From the NCBI GenBank assembly GCA_905182565.1, contig CAJJCB010000020.1, forward strand, positions 1 through 64,000: a stretch of DNA of 64,000 bases. The letters run 5' to 3'. Numbering within the stretch: the stretch's first letter is position 1; each line of letters opens with the position of its first letter. The DNA is from Acidimicrobiaceae bacterium (GTDB taxonomy: Bacteria; Actinomycetota; Acidimicrobiia; Acidimicrobiales; Poriferisodalaceae). Under the pieces are notes generated by a model. The model was given only the letters and a program-made list of their open reading frames with translations, had not been told where the DNA came from and did no database searches. Shown here piece after piece: positions 8,149 through 17,317 of this stretch. The translations under genes and the position numbers were made by a program.

Positions 8149-9795
8149 CTAAGGAAGTCTATTTATCCACCATTGGAGAAGACCATCATCTTCGATTCCA
8201 TAGGCACGATTGATAACCAGTCCGAAGTCTCTGAAGGTCTTTTCTGACCCTCCATCGATCTGAATCGAGTGCGCTAGATCAGCTGCTGTGTCCCATTCTG
8301 AACCGATTTCAGGAAGCGGAAACAAGTTCAACTGGCTCGCTCTCAAGCGCACAGTATTAGCTCCGAGGCCAGTACCTGCTGCCTCGCTCGCAGCCCAAGC
8401 GGCGCCTATAGGCGAACTCAGTGCTGCTGCTAAGTGCCAAACCTTATTAGGATCCGTTGGTTCAATAATTATCAGCGGAGTCGACGGTATGAGATCGCCA
8501 ATTTCATCTACGACGCACTCAATTACCTTAGTTTGTGTTGCTACTAGAATTTTTGGGACTCGCCGTCGTTTCAACCATCCAGAGAAATTATTTGGCGGAT
8601 TGTTTTCTATGACTACGACCGGCTCTAAATATTTTTTTTTGGCAAATCGAACTTCTTTTTTTCCGTGGTTGAAAGTCAACGGATCTACCAGTCCGACAGT
8701 CGCGAGTTTTCCTATTTTTTTTCTATCTGTTTGGAACCCGTCCTCTTCAACTCTTTCGCTTAACCAATAGTAGGCATCTCGAAAATCTGCAGTAACAGTA
8801 GCTTCGCTTTGTAACTCTTTGTCAATAACTGCATCTATTGACGGAACGCCTAATGCGTTCGCCAAGATTGCTCCCCACGACCCATTATTGCCTCGTTTTA
8901 CTTCAGTCGGAGACATCTCTGGTTTTTGGAAGTAGATGTGCACTGACGTCTTTCGCTGCGAAGAGAGAATCGGCGCTAGCACGTCAACTTTCGCCTCAGT
9001 AAATACGTTGCGACCGCCAACCCATAGGCCACTCATAGGCATTACTTCATCAATGTGTTCTCTAATAGGTCGAGCTGAGGCAGCACCGAAAATTGAAGTC
9101 GGAACAATTAAACATACAGTTCCTTTTTGCGTCACTAAATTGAGAGAAGCAAGCAGAAACAGGGCGCTTTCATCTACATACTGTGTGGCTAGTTTTCCAT
9201 ATATTTGTTTTAACTGTTCTGCCCGATTCTTGTGGCGAGTCGTACGCGACTTCAACTGTCCCAAAAATGGTGGGTTCCCGATGATAACGTCGAAACTTTC
9301 AACCCAGTCAGTAGGGGGATTGATGAGCGGGTCCGCACATACGAGACCATCGAAACTAACTACGGTAGTTCCTCTCAGCCACGACCAAAGCTGCATAGAC
9401 AACTTTGCTACCTCTACGCTCACCGCATCGATATCTGCACCTGCAGTTTGTTTTGCTATCGATTCAATACTTTGCCCTAAATGAAATCTTTTTTCTGCTG
9501 CCGCTATAAGGAAGACCCCTGCTCCCATCGCTGGATCACACACAGATTGACCCGCCTGTAGATCAATATGATTCACTAGTTGTTCGGCTACCGGATAAGG
9601 AGTATAAACCGCTCCGTCGGCTACCGGATCTGCTAACTCTTTTTCTCGGCTACGACCCAAGCTCAGTATTGACTCCAGAATCAGTTCAGATTCTTGAGTT
9701 TTGTTTAAAAGGTCGGTAACAATTTTTTCTGCTTCCACCCGAACACTATTGGGCAGAGCAGGCCAGTTAACTTTCAGTTTTGGTTTTGTGCCCAT
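8149..9795 (-). CDS. N6-adenine DNA methyltransferase, solitary
   Basis: A 548-residue class I SAM-dependent adenine methylase. In order it shows YTPYPVAEQL (motif X, about 64-73), DPAMGAGVF (motif I, 87-95, SAM binding) and NPPF (motif IV catalytic, 174-177), followed by a long C-terminal part that would hold target recognition. This is the gamma-type order X-I-IV-TRD of Eco57I/TaqI-like enzymes. No nuclease motif is visible, the protein is far shorter than type IIG fusions, and no restriction or specificity subunit lies nearby, so it looks like an orphan methylase. Its start overlaps the 3' end of the DEAD-box helicase gene by 22 bases, which suggests co-transcription. Confidence 0.87.
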   Translation of the reverse strand: MGTKPKLKVNWPALPNSVRVEAEKIVTDLLNKTQESELILESILSLGRSREKELADPVADGAVYTPYPVAEQLVNHIDLQAGQSVCDPAMGAGVFLIAAAEKRFHLGQSIESIAKQTAGADIDAVSVEVAKLSMQLWSWLRGTTVVSFDGLVCADPLINPPTDWVESFDVIIGNPPFLGQLKSRTTRHKNRAEQLKQIYGKLATQYVDESALFLLASLNLVTQKGTVCLIVPTSIFGAASARPIREHIDEVMPMSGLWVGGRNVFTEAKVDVLAPILSSQRKTSVHIYFQKPEMSPTEVKRGNNGSWGAILANALGVPSIDAVIDKELQSEATVTADFRDAYYWLSERVEEDGFQTDRKKIGKLATVGLVDPLTFNHGKKEVRFAKKKYLEPVVVIENNPPNNFSGWLKRRRVPKILVATQTKVIECVVDEIGDLIPSTPLIIIEPTDPNKVWHLAAALSSPIGAAWAASEAAGTGLGANTVRLRASQLNLFPLPEIGSEWDTAADLAHSIQIDGGSEKTFRDFGLVINRAYGIEDDGLLQWWINRLP

Positions 9796-10934
9796 GAAGC
9801 AAGCTCGTCAAGACGGTCATCGTTTGAGAAGACGTCGTGAAACGGAAGTTTTATACCTAGCCGACGCTGAAGCTGTCTTACCTGGAGTTCTTCATCCCAC
9901 AAAAACATTGTGACTGCAGTTCCAGAATTTCCAGCTCGAGCTGTCCGCCCTGACCGGTGTAGATAAGTTTTATGGTCTTCAGGTGGATTGTAATGAATTA
10001 CTACATCGACATTATCTACATGAATACCGCGTGCAGCTACATCAGTAGCAACAAGTGCTTTCAATTTCCCGGATGTGAAATCTTTCAGTGCTTTCTCTCG
10101 CTGATTCTGTCTAAGGTCCCCATGAATAGCGGCCACGTCTACGCCCTCTTCACGTAGCTCCTTTTCGAGCTGGTCAGCACCTCTTTTAGTTCGAGTGAAA
10201 AGCAACGTTTTTGTTGAATTACCAACGATGCGCGCTGCTACCTGCACTCGATTCATTTTATGCACGGTCATAAACAAGTGACCCATCTCATTTACTGTCA
10301 CTTCCTGCTCATCGACAGCATGAAATACAGGGTCTGTGAGATGTCGTTTTACTACCGTGTCAACTGCTCCGTCAAGAGTCGCTGAGAAGAGCATTGTTTG
10401 ATGATCTACTTTTATATGGCGGAGAATCCATTCAACTTGAGGCAGAAAACCCATGTCCGCCATTCGATCTGCTTCATCGACAACCACTCTTTTGATACTT
10501 GAAACATCAATGGCTTTGCGGTCTATTAAATCGATTAACCGTCCTGGCGTTGCAATGATGATGTCTATTCCGGCCGCAATTGTTTCTATCTGCTTGTCGA
10601 TATTTGTTCCGCCGTATACAGCTATCGGCCGAAGTTTTTGTGAGATAGCTAATGGCTCCACGACCCCAGTTATCTGATTCGCTAATTCGCGAGTTGGGGT
10701 TAGCATCAATGTACTTGGTTTTCCGTCAGCGCTACGTTCGGTGTGCGCAACGCTCGGCAGACTGAACGCCAAAGTTTTTCCCGAACCTGTTTTTGCTTTG
10801 CCGCAAACATCTCTGCCCGCCATAGCATCAGCAATCGCTAATTCTTGAATTGCAAACGGTGCCTCGATTCCCTGTTTAGCAAGGGTTTGACAAAGGTCGT
10901 GTGGGACGCCTAAATCGGCGAAAGTAATAGTCAA
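9774..10934 (-). CDS. DEAD-box RNA helicase
   Basis: A 386-residue ATP-dependent RNA helicase core. The Q motif (Phe5 and Gln30), AKTGSGKT (47-54), PTREL (80-84), the DEAD box (153-156), SAT (184-186) and HRSGRTARAG in the second RecA domain are all intact. There is no long basic C-terminal extension, so it is a minimal helicase of the RhlE/SrmB kind, probably helping ribosome assembly or mRNA turnover. The start is TTG with a GGAAGAG-like site upstream. It overlaps the DNA methylase gene downstream, an unusual pairing. Confidence 0.92.
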   Translation of the reverse strand: MTITFADLGVPHDLCQTLAKQGIEAPFAIQELAIADAMAGRDVCGKAKTGSGKTLAFSLPSVAHTERSADGKPSTLMLTPTRELANQITGVVEPLAISQKLRPIAVYGGTNIDKQIETIAAGIDIIIATPGRLIDLIDRKAIDVSSIKRVVVDEADRMADMGFLPQVEWILRHIKVDHQTMLFSATLDGAVDTVVKRHLTDPVFHAVDEQEVTVNEMGHLFMTVHKMNRVQVAARIVGNSTKTLLFTRTKRGADQLEKELREEGVDVAAIHGDLRQNQREKALKDFTSGKLKALVATDVAARGIHVDNVDVVIHYNPPEDHKTYLHRSGRTARAGNSGTAVTMFLWDEELQVRQLQRRLGIKLPFHDVFSNDDRLDELASWAQNQN

Positions 10935-11084
10935 GGGGGTCTCTTCCAGCTGCTTGGCTTAGGGAAACTAAACCAAATGTGGCCACCTACGGGCAGCCGG
11001 TCTACGCTTCGCTAGCCGGAGTAAGGGGCATAGGCGGAGCTTTGTATTGCTCACCCTACCGCAGAGGCACCTAATGAACCGTAT

Positions 11085-12545
11085 TTAGGCGACGTTGTAA
11101 CGAAGAACTCGACCTCCACCAACTCCTGTGTGGCGACCATTTTCGTAAACTGAGCGTCCATTTACCCATACTCTCTGTACCCCAACTGCTTCTTGCTGAG
11201 GCTCCTCATAGGTCGCCATATCAACTATCTGATTTGGGTTGAAGAGCACAAGATCGGCCCACCCTCCGACCACTACACGGCCGCGTTCTTTTAGACCATG
11301 CACATCGCACGACAGTGAGGTCATTCTCCTGACCGCTTCCTCTAAGTGAACAATTTTTTGTTCTCGTACGTATTTTCCAAGAACGCGCGGAAAAGTTCCA
11401 TAGAGACGCGGGTGAGGCCTACCTTCGAGGTCTGGGAGACCATCTGATCCAATCATCACCAAAGAATGCTCAAGGTTTGTAATGACATCTGCTTCATCCA
11501 TCACATGCTGAATGCATATCGTCTTGGAGCCTTCTGGTGCAGTCAAAATATGCACTACCGCATCTGCTGGAGATATTCCTAACTCATCAGCTATATCAAC
11601 CAGCATCCTGCCTTCGTACTCTCGAAAAGCTGGACATGACGCTAGCTGTATTGCTTCTGCTAACTCTTTATCAGGATTCGCAAGATTGAAGTACTGGATC
11701 ATGGGCCCGCTGCCAGCCGTGTAGGGATATACATCCAAGGTAACTCTCATACCAGCGGCAACTGCTGCATCAATTTTGCTAAGAGAAGCACCGACTTTTC
11801 CCCAATTAGCTTTACCGGCAGCTTTATGGTGACTAATTTGAACCGCTACCTGTGCCTCTTTGCCAATAAGTAGGGCTTCGTCGACTGCATCCAATAGGTG
11901 ATCATTTTCGTTACGCATATGTGTCGCATAGATACCCTCAAAAGGGTTAACTACTTTAGCCAGTTCAATTATTTCTTCAGTCTGAGACCAGCGCCCCGGC
12001 TTATACACAAGCCCCGTAGACAAACCGCATGCCCCTTGTTCCATGCCTTTTTTTACATGTTGACGCATACTCTCGAGTTGCTTATCGGTGGGCTGATCAC
12101 GTAAATCTTTCATTTCCAGCGAACGAATTGTGTTATGGCCCATCAGCATCATTGAATTAATCGCCACGTTGCCAGCTTCTACGACTCGTCGATAACCCTC
12201 AAGGTCTTGCCACTGCGACTCAATATTGGAGAGGTCAAGCGTTTTTTCACCGTTAACCGCAGGAACCGCAGAAAAGCCACAATTGCCAACTACTACGCTT
12301 GTACAACCCTGGGAAACTTTAAAAGCCATTCCTGGATGTTGGATTAAAGCCCCATCATCATGGGTGTGGACATCTACGAAACCAGGAGCTAATACAAGCC
12401 CAGAACCATCAACTTCCTCATTACATTTCGAAGTGGCGGAACCTACTTCAACAATCCGTCCCTCGTCGACCACCACGTCCCCACCAAACATTTTGGATCC
12501 AGTGCCATCCACAATAGAAACGTTTCGAATCACAGTATCTGCCAT
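11085..12545 (-). CDS. D-aminoacylase / N-acyl-D-amino-acid deacylase family amidohydrolase
   Basis: A 486-residue metal-dependent amidohydrolase. The N-terminal beta strand motif VDVHTHDD binds metal, and VVVGNCGFS a few residues on is the segment typical of D-aminoacylases; further ligands are visible in ATHMRNE and ISHHKA, and GSDGLP supplies the catalytic Asp. The family hydrolyses N-acyl-D-amino acids and related amides, and also includes dihydroorotase-like scavenging enzymes, so the exact substrate is open. The ATG at 12543-12545 is preferred over a TTG six bases upstream. It is divergent from the GMC oxidoreductase with 59 bases between. Confidence 0.87.
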   Translation of the reverse strand: MADTVIRNVSIVDGTGSKMFGGDVVVDEGRIVEVGSATSKCNEEVDGSGLVLAPGFVDVHTHDDGALIQHPGMAFKVSQGCTSVVVGNCGFSAVPAVNGEKTLDLSNIESQWQDLEGYRRVVEAGNVAINSMMLMGHNTIRSLEMKDLRDQPTDKQLESMRQHVKKGMEQGACGLSTGLVYKPGRWSQTEEIIELAKVVNPFEGIYATHMRNENDHLLDAVDEALLIGKEAQVAVQISHHKAAGKANWGKVGASLSKIDAAVAAGMRVTLDVYPYTAGSGPMIQYFNLANPDKELAEAIQLASCPAFREYEGRMLVDIADELGISPADAVVHILTAPEGSKTICIQHVMDEADVITNLEHSLVMIGSDGLPDLEGRPHPRLYGTFPRVLGKYVREQKIVHLEEAVRRMTSLSCDVHGLKERGRVVVGGWADLVLFNPNQIVDMATYEEPQQEAVGVQRVWVNGRSVYENGRHTGVGGGRVLRYNVA

Positions 12546-12604
12546 CCCCAAATAGTAGAGGCTCCTAACGTTTCATTCTTGATTGCGCGACTACCGTTGC
12601 AACC

Positions 12605-14149
12605 GTGAGCGATGGTGAGCAATACGATGTCATTGTGGTCGGTGCAGGAGCTTCCGGCGCCCCACTAGCTTCGCGTGCGTCCGAGAACCCAAACCTACGA
12701 GTGCTGCTGCTAGAAGCCGGGCCTGACTATTCCTCTATCGAAACAACTCCAGATGACCTTCGAAACGGCCATCACAACAGTGAACATAACCACGATTGGG
12801 GGTTAGCCTATTCCCCAACCCAATCAAGACCTGGACAGCCGCTTCCGCGTGGGAAAGTTACCGGTGGTTCTAGCGCTGTGAACACTTGCATATTCCTAAG
12901 AGGTATTCCTGAGGACTATGACCATTGGGCTGAGTTAGGGAACTCGGAGTGGGCTTGGAAAGACGTCCTTCCAACCTTTCGCCGTCTCGAACGCGACCTC
13001 GACTACGGAGATCAAGATCACCATGGTGATGCTGGACCGATGACAGTCCGGAGATATCCTCACAATGAGCTGACCGACTTACACCAAGCTTTTTTGTCTA
13101 CTGCCGAAGAGCTAAACTACCCCTTCGCTCCTGACCAAAATGATCCTGATGCTTGGGGTGCAGGTCCTCAGCCCATGAACAAATTAGGACAATTACGAGT
13201 TTCTACGGCTTCTGCCTATCTGGCTCCTATCCGATTGCGGCAGAACTTTGACATCATTTCCGAAGCATCAACTAGTCGAATTATTCTCAAGGGCAAAACA
13301 GCGACAGGAGTTGAAATAATCCAATCTGATGGAAGTACTAAAATTATTCGAGGACGACTCATCGTGCTTTGCGCTGGGGCGATTCACACTCCCGGGATAC
13401 TTTTACGTTCAGGTATCGGTCCGATTGCTGATTTACATCGAATCAAAGTAGATCCAGTAGCCGACGTGCAAGGCGTCGGTAATCACCTAGCCGATCATCC
13501 TGCTTTGTTCGTGATGTGCCAGCCAAGCCACAACGAACTCGTACACCGGAATCAGCCAATAATCCAAACTATTCTTCGCTACACAAGTACAGAAAATATT
13601 TCGCGCCTTGATATGCAAATTGAGCAGCTAACTTACGTGGGTCGCGATGAAGATCCCTATTTTGGTATTGCTGCAGTCCTAGAACAAGTAGATGGTCGCG
13701 GTAAGCTTATATATCCTTCAGCTGAGCCATTTGCGGTTCCAGAGATACACAATTATTTTTGTGAAAATACACGAGACGCAAACCGACTGGCTGATGGGTT
13801 ACTCGAAGCAGTCCGGTTCGCTTCTAACGGTCCGCTAAGTGACTTAGTGCAAAAAATCGTATTCCCAGATTTGTCTCGTATTTCTGATCGGGATGACCTT
13901 CTCTCATTCATTCGCCGTTTTGCTTCCTCTGGATACCATCCATGCGGAACAGCACATATGGGTCCCGAGAGCGATTCGGGTGCCGTTGTCGATCAGTACG
14001 GTCGCTGCTTTGCTATTGACAGCCTCGCTATCGCCGACGCTTCGATCATGCCTACTGTTCCAAGAGCTAACACCAATCCAACTTCCATTATGATCGGTGA
14101 AAAAATCGGAGAATGGATCCGAACAGAACCAAGTCGATACGGATTATGA
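12605..14149 (+). CDS. GMC-family flavin oxidoreductase (choline-dehydrogenase-like)
   Basis: A 514-residue FAD enzyme of the glucose-methanol-choline family. The Rossmann motif GAGASG is at 13-18, GMC signature 1 is around LPRGKVTGGSSAVN, signature 2 is around AGAIHTPGILLRSGIGP, and the C-terminal HPCGTAHMG carries the conserved catalytic histidine. It oxidises an alcohol to an aldehyde or ketone; choline, long-chain or secondary alcohols are possible. No signal peptide. The start is GTG. Its stop overlaps the ATG of the following phosphatase gene (ATGA), so the two are likely coupled. Confidence 0.9.
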   Translation: MSDGEQYDVIVVGAGASGAPLASRASENPNLRVLLLEAGPDYSSIETTPDDLRNGHHNSEHNHDWGLAYSPTQSRPGQPLPRGKVTGGSSAVNTCIFLRGIPEDYDHWAELGNSEWAWKDVLPTFRRLERDLDYGDQDHHGDAGPMTVRRYPHNELTDLHQAFLSTAEELNYPFAPDQNDPDAWGAGPQPMNKLGQLRVSTASAYLAPIRLRQNFDIISEASTSRIILKGKTATGVEIIQSDGSTKIIRGRLIVLCAGAIHTPGILLRSGIGPIADLHRIKVDPVADVQGVGNHLADHPALFVMCQPSHNELVHRNQPIIQTILRYTSTENISRLDMQIEQLTYVGRDEDPYFGIAAVLEQVDGRGKLIYPSAEPFAVPEIHNYFCENTRDANRLADGLLEAVRFASNGPLSDLVQKIVFPDLSRISDRDDLLSFIRRFASSGYHPCGTAHMGPESDSGAVVDQYGRCFAIDSLAIADASIMPTVPRANTNPTSIMIGEKIGEWIRTEPSRYGL

Positions 14150-14952
14150 ATCGTCTACCCAATATCGAAGATATCCGTCTAATCGCAACAGATTTTGATG
14201 GGACCTTAGCCAACTCAAATGGCAAGGTTTCAGAGCGCACGCGCTCAGCTCTCGCAGCTTTGAAAGAAACCAATATCGAATTTGTAGTGATTACTGGCCG
14301 ACCACCCAGGTACTGCAATTCCATCGCCGAAGAAACTCAAATCCCGACCAGTCTAATCTGCGCAAATGGGGCCCTCTCCTACGACCCTCGTTTGGGCACA
14401 ATCGAACAATTTGCAACCATCGATTTATTAGTTGCTGTTGATTTAATAAAGGAAACTCGACGACACAGTCCAAATGCTGCTTTTAGCGCAGAGATGGGCA
14501 CCGAGTTCGTGGCAGAAGGTAAATGGCTGGAGCTAGCCGGAAGGCCTCTTGAGGAGAACATTAGCGATATAATTCCTTATTTAAATCAGCACATTCACAA
14601 GCTTCTCGTGAATATCCCTGATCAGTCTCCGGATTCAACTATTAGTTCGTTGTCCAAAATTTGGGGATCAAGAATCAACCCCACGCACGCTGGGCTTCCC
14701 TTCGTTGAGCTAATGCCGCCCGGAATTGATAAGGCTTTTGGACTGCAGCGTTTATGCAACGAAAAGGGAATTTCATCATCATCCGTTATCGCTTTTGGCG
14801 ATATGCCTAATGATAACGCGATGCTCTCATGGGCTGGTTGGGGAATCGCTATGGCTAATGCTCACGCCGAAACACGACTAATAGCCAACGAAATAACAAA
14901 GTCCAATATTGATAATGGCGTTGCTGTTATCTTAGAAAAACTTTTTTCCTAA
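14146..14952 (+). CDS. HAD-superfamily (Cof-type, IIB) phosphatase
   Basis: A 268-residue HAD hydrolase of the Cof/IIB subfamily, which dephosphorylates small phosphorylated metabolites such as sugar phosphates, FMN or PLP. Motif I is DFDGTL with nucleophile Asp16 and acid Asp18, motif II is VITGRPP, and motif III with the Mg ligands is GDMPNDNAM near the C-terminus; the alpha/beta cap lies between II and III. An in-frame ATG occurs 33 bases upstream at 14113, but the start overlapping the GMC stop in ATGA fits the coding style of this genome and places motif I at the usual distance. Confidence 0.87.
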   Translation: MNRLPNIEDIRLIATDFDGTLANSNGKVSERTRSALAALKETNIEFVVITGRPPRYCNSIAEETQIPTSLICANGALSYDPRLGTIEQFATIDLLVAVDLIKETRRHSPNAAFSAEMGTEFVAEGKWLELAGRPLEENISDIIPYLNQHIHKLLVNIPDQSPDSTISSLSKIWGSRINPTHAGLPFVELMPPGIDKAFGLQRLCNEKGISSSSVIAFGDMPNDNAMLSWAGWGIAMANAHAETRLIANEITKSNIDNGVAVILEKLFS

Positions 14953-15028
14953 GGTGTAGAGCTCTTTCAACGATGTGTAGCGTGAAGCCAGGGTGTTCGC
15001 TCCCTAACGTTCGTTTCGTCGTCCAAAC

Positions 15029-16102
15029 TTAAGTTTCCGATGTAAGAAGATTTTGCAGCGCGTTGTAAACCTGTTCAATTTCTTGGCGCTCCACGAATTC
15101 ATCTTTGGTGTGAGCAATCGAAGCGTCACCAGGACCAAAGTTCGATGCAGGAATCCCATGCTCAGCGAAACGCGCAACGTCTGTCCACCCTAGTTTTGCT
15201 TTCACCATAAGTTCATTATCATTAATTAAAGTATTGATAATTGGGTGTTTCAAATCCGGAGCTGCAGCTACCGAATGATCGGTAATCACAACTTCGTCAT
15301 AATCTCCAACTTGTTCCAACAGATATTTTTCCGCTTCGTCGGGTGACCTGTCTGGAGCGTAACGCAAGTTAACGGTCAGAAGAGCTCTATCAGGCACCAC
15401 GTTTCCCGCTACCCCACCTTCCACAAAAACTGATTGAATAGCTTCTCTATATTCACAGCCATCGATGACCGGACGACGCCCTTCGAAACGATCTAAACGA
15501 CTCAGTACATGCCCAAGCCTATGTATCGCATTGATACCTTTCCAAGGACGAGCGGTGTGTGCACGCTTGCCGTGGTAAGTAAACCGGGCTCTTAAAGTTC
15601 CTTGACATCCTGCTTCAATTTGGGCCGAGGTGGGCTCACCAAGTAATGCCGTATCGCCTTCTAAGAGATCTGGTCTCATCACATACAATTGGTTGAGTCC
15701 GTTGTACTCAGCAGCTACTTCTTCTCCAGCATAAAATACATAAGTAACATCAATCTTCGGCTTTTCGATGCTCAACGCAGAAGCTAATTGAGCAGCTAAA
15801 CCACCTTTCATGTCACAAGCGCCCAACCCATATAGGCGGTCACCTTCGATACGGGCTCCTTGGTTCCCATTTGCAGGAACAGTGTCTAGATGACCAGCGA
15901 TTATAAGTCTGTGCTTACATCCAAGCTGAGTTCGAGCTACCAAGTTGTCGCCGATGCGCTCAGTATCTAAGTAGGAGGCGGCCCTTAAACGCTTTTCGAA
16001 ATAGTCAGCCAGTGCGGTTTCATCATGGCTTTCTGATGGAATATCGACTAGCTCAGCTGCTAAATCAAATAGATCAATCACGACCTTGAGTCTAGAGACC
16101 AC
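15029..16102 (-). CDS. dapE: Succinyl-diaminopimelate desuccinylase
   Basis: A 357-residue M20 metallopeptidase-fold amidohydrolase that removes succinate from N-succinyl-LL-diaminopimelate in lysine and peptidoglycan precursor synthesis. The metal ligands are visible: His71 (AGHLDTVP), Asp97 (GACDMKGG) and Glu127-Glu128 (YAGEEVA). The sequence ELVDIPS near the N-terminus is typical of actinobacterial DapE. The GTG at 16100-16102 was kept, but a second GTG at 16079-16081 would give the more common family N-terminus. It follows dapC after 15 bases, and dapF lies close by, which supports the pathway assignment. Confidence 0.93.
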   Translation of the reverse strand: MVSRLKVVIDLFDLAAELVDIPSESHDETALADYFEKRLRAASYLDTERIGDNLVARTQLGCKHRLIIAGHLDTVPANGNQGARIEGDRLYGLGACDMKGGLAAQLASALSIEKPKIDVTYVFYAGEEVAAEYNGLNQLYVMRPDLLEGDTALLGEPTSAQIEAGCQGTLRARFTYHGKRAHTARPWKGINAIHRLGHVLSRLDRFEGRRPVIDGCEYREAIQSVFVEGGVAGNVVPDRALLTVNLRYAPDRSPDEAEKYLLEQVGDYDEVVITDHSVAAAPDLKHPIINTLINDNELMVKAKLGWTDVARFAEHGIPASNFGPGDASIAHTKDEFVERQEIEQVYNALQNLLTSET

Positions 16103-16117
16103 ACGTGTCGGTCAACA

Positions 16118-17239
16118 TCAAAGACCTAATCGGTGTTCAATTACATCGATCTGCGAATCTGGCTGAACCATAGCCAACCTGATATGACCCTTGCCCTGGT
16201 CTCCATAGAATTCCCCAGGCGAGACTAGAACACCGGCTTCTCTGGCTAATCGTCGAGTGAAACTCCAAGCATCACCGCCAGGAGCAGCTACCCAAAGATA
16301 AAATCCGCCACGAGGCATTTGAACCTCTACGCCAAAGGATTCTAAAACCTGAGCCATCCGTTGAAGGCGAGAGTAATAGCGCTCGCGTTGCTCCTCAACA
16401 TGGACCTGGTCACCAAGTGCTGCTACTGCTGCGGCCTGAGCCGGACCCGGCACCATAAACCCTGCATGCTTACGAACTTCTCTCAAGTAATGCACTATCT
16501 CAGCATCACCCGCATAGAAACCCACTCTCAGACCAGCAAGGTTTGATCTCTTCGAAAGTGAATGCACAGCGACCACTCCCTGAGTCCCATTAGTTAAAAT
16601 AGTGCGAGGATCGCCATCCCAAGTAAATTCGATATAGCACTCATCGCTGAACACAGGAACGCCATTGGACCGTCCCCACTCTGCGATTGCCGGCAAATCA
16701 TCAAGACCACCAGCAGGATTACCAGGAGTGTTCACCCATAAAAGCAACGCTCGATCTGCGTCTTCTTTAGATATCGCGTCGAGTCTTATCGACCAGTTTT
16801 CATCAACGGGAACAGGAACTGCTCGACATCCTGCAAATATTGCTCCCATGTCATAGCTCGGATAACTCACTGCCGGATAGAGGACAGTGTCTTTGTCAGG
16901 CCTACGAAGCCGCATCCAATGAGGCAGCCCAGCAACAAATTCCTTCGTACCAATCGCTGCCGCAACTTCGGTTTCTGGGTTGACTTCAGCTCCCGTGCGC
17001 TCAGCCAGCCAAGATGCAAAGGCAAACCGAAGTTCAGGACGTCCAATAGAAGGAGGATAACCTTTTTCTGATCCTGAATCAGCCAACGCTTGGACAACTG
17101 CAGGCGGGGTCGGGTCCATTGGCGTACCAATAGAAAAATCTATAAGACCACCTTCATGATGCTGACCTAAAGGCTTCAATTCATTAAGGCGATCATACGG
17201 ATAAGGAGGTGGAACAAACCCATCAGGCTTATCTGGCAT
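16118..17239 (-). CDS. dapC: Succinyldiaminopimelate transaminase
   Basis: A 373-residue class I/II PLP aminotransferase. The Schiff-base lysine is Lys230 in SLSKRSNLAG, with the NTPGNPAGG and SDECY motifs upstream and the phosphate-binding Arg after the lysine. The N-terminal PPPYPYDRL and FSIGTPMDPTP segments are characteristic of the actinobacterial DapC group. It converts N-succinyl-2-amino-6-ketopimelate to N-succinyl-LL-DAP with glutamate as amino donor. It is transcribed with dapE directly downstream, so the succinylase branch of lysine synthesis is used here. Confidence 0.92.
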   Translation of the reverse strand: MPDKPDGFVPPPYPYDRLNELKPLGQHHEGGLIDFSIGTPMDPTPPAVVQALADSGSEKGYPPSIGRPELRFAFASWLAERTGAEVNPETEVAAAIGTKEFVAGLPHWMRLRRPDKDTVLYPAVSYPSYDMGAIFAGCRAVPVPVDENWSIRLDAISKEDADRALLLWVNTPGNPAGGLDDLPAIAEWGRSNGVPVFSDECYIEFTWDGDPRTILTNGTQGVVAVHSLSKRSNLAGLRVGFYAGDAEIVHYLREVRKHAGFMVPGPAQAAAVAALGDQVHVEEQRERYYSRLQRMAQVLESFGVEVQMPRGGFYLWVAAPGGDAWSFTRRLAREAGVLVSPGEFYGDQGKGHIRLAMVQPDSQIDVIEHRLGL

Positions 17240-17317
17240 CAGCGTCTTTTCCCTTCGTCACTATCTCACTATTACTCTGCATCCTATTTTCAAAATGCAA
17301 ACTTCTAAAACCCAAAA

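Noticed and set aside
8288-9484. Plus-strand frames over the adenine methylase gene
   Set aside because: Antisense shadows; the methylase motifs on the minus strand explain the region.
8149-10934. Methylase plus helicase as a restriction or BREX/DISARM-like defence system
   Set aside because: The helicase is a standard DEAD-box RNA helicase, not a SNF2 or DISARM type, and no nuclease, PglZ, BrxC or phospholipase-D gene is present.
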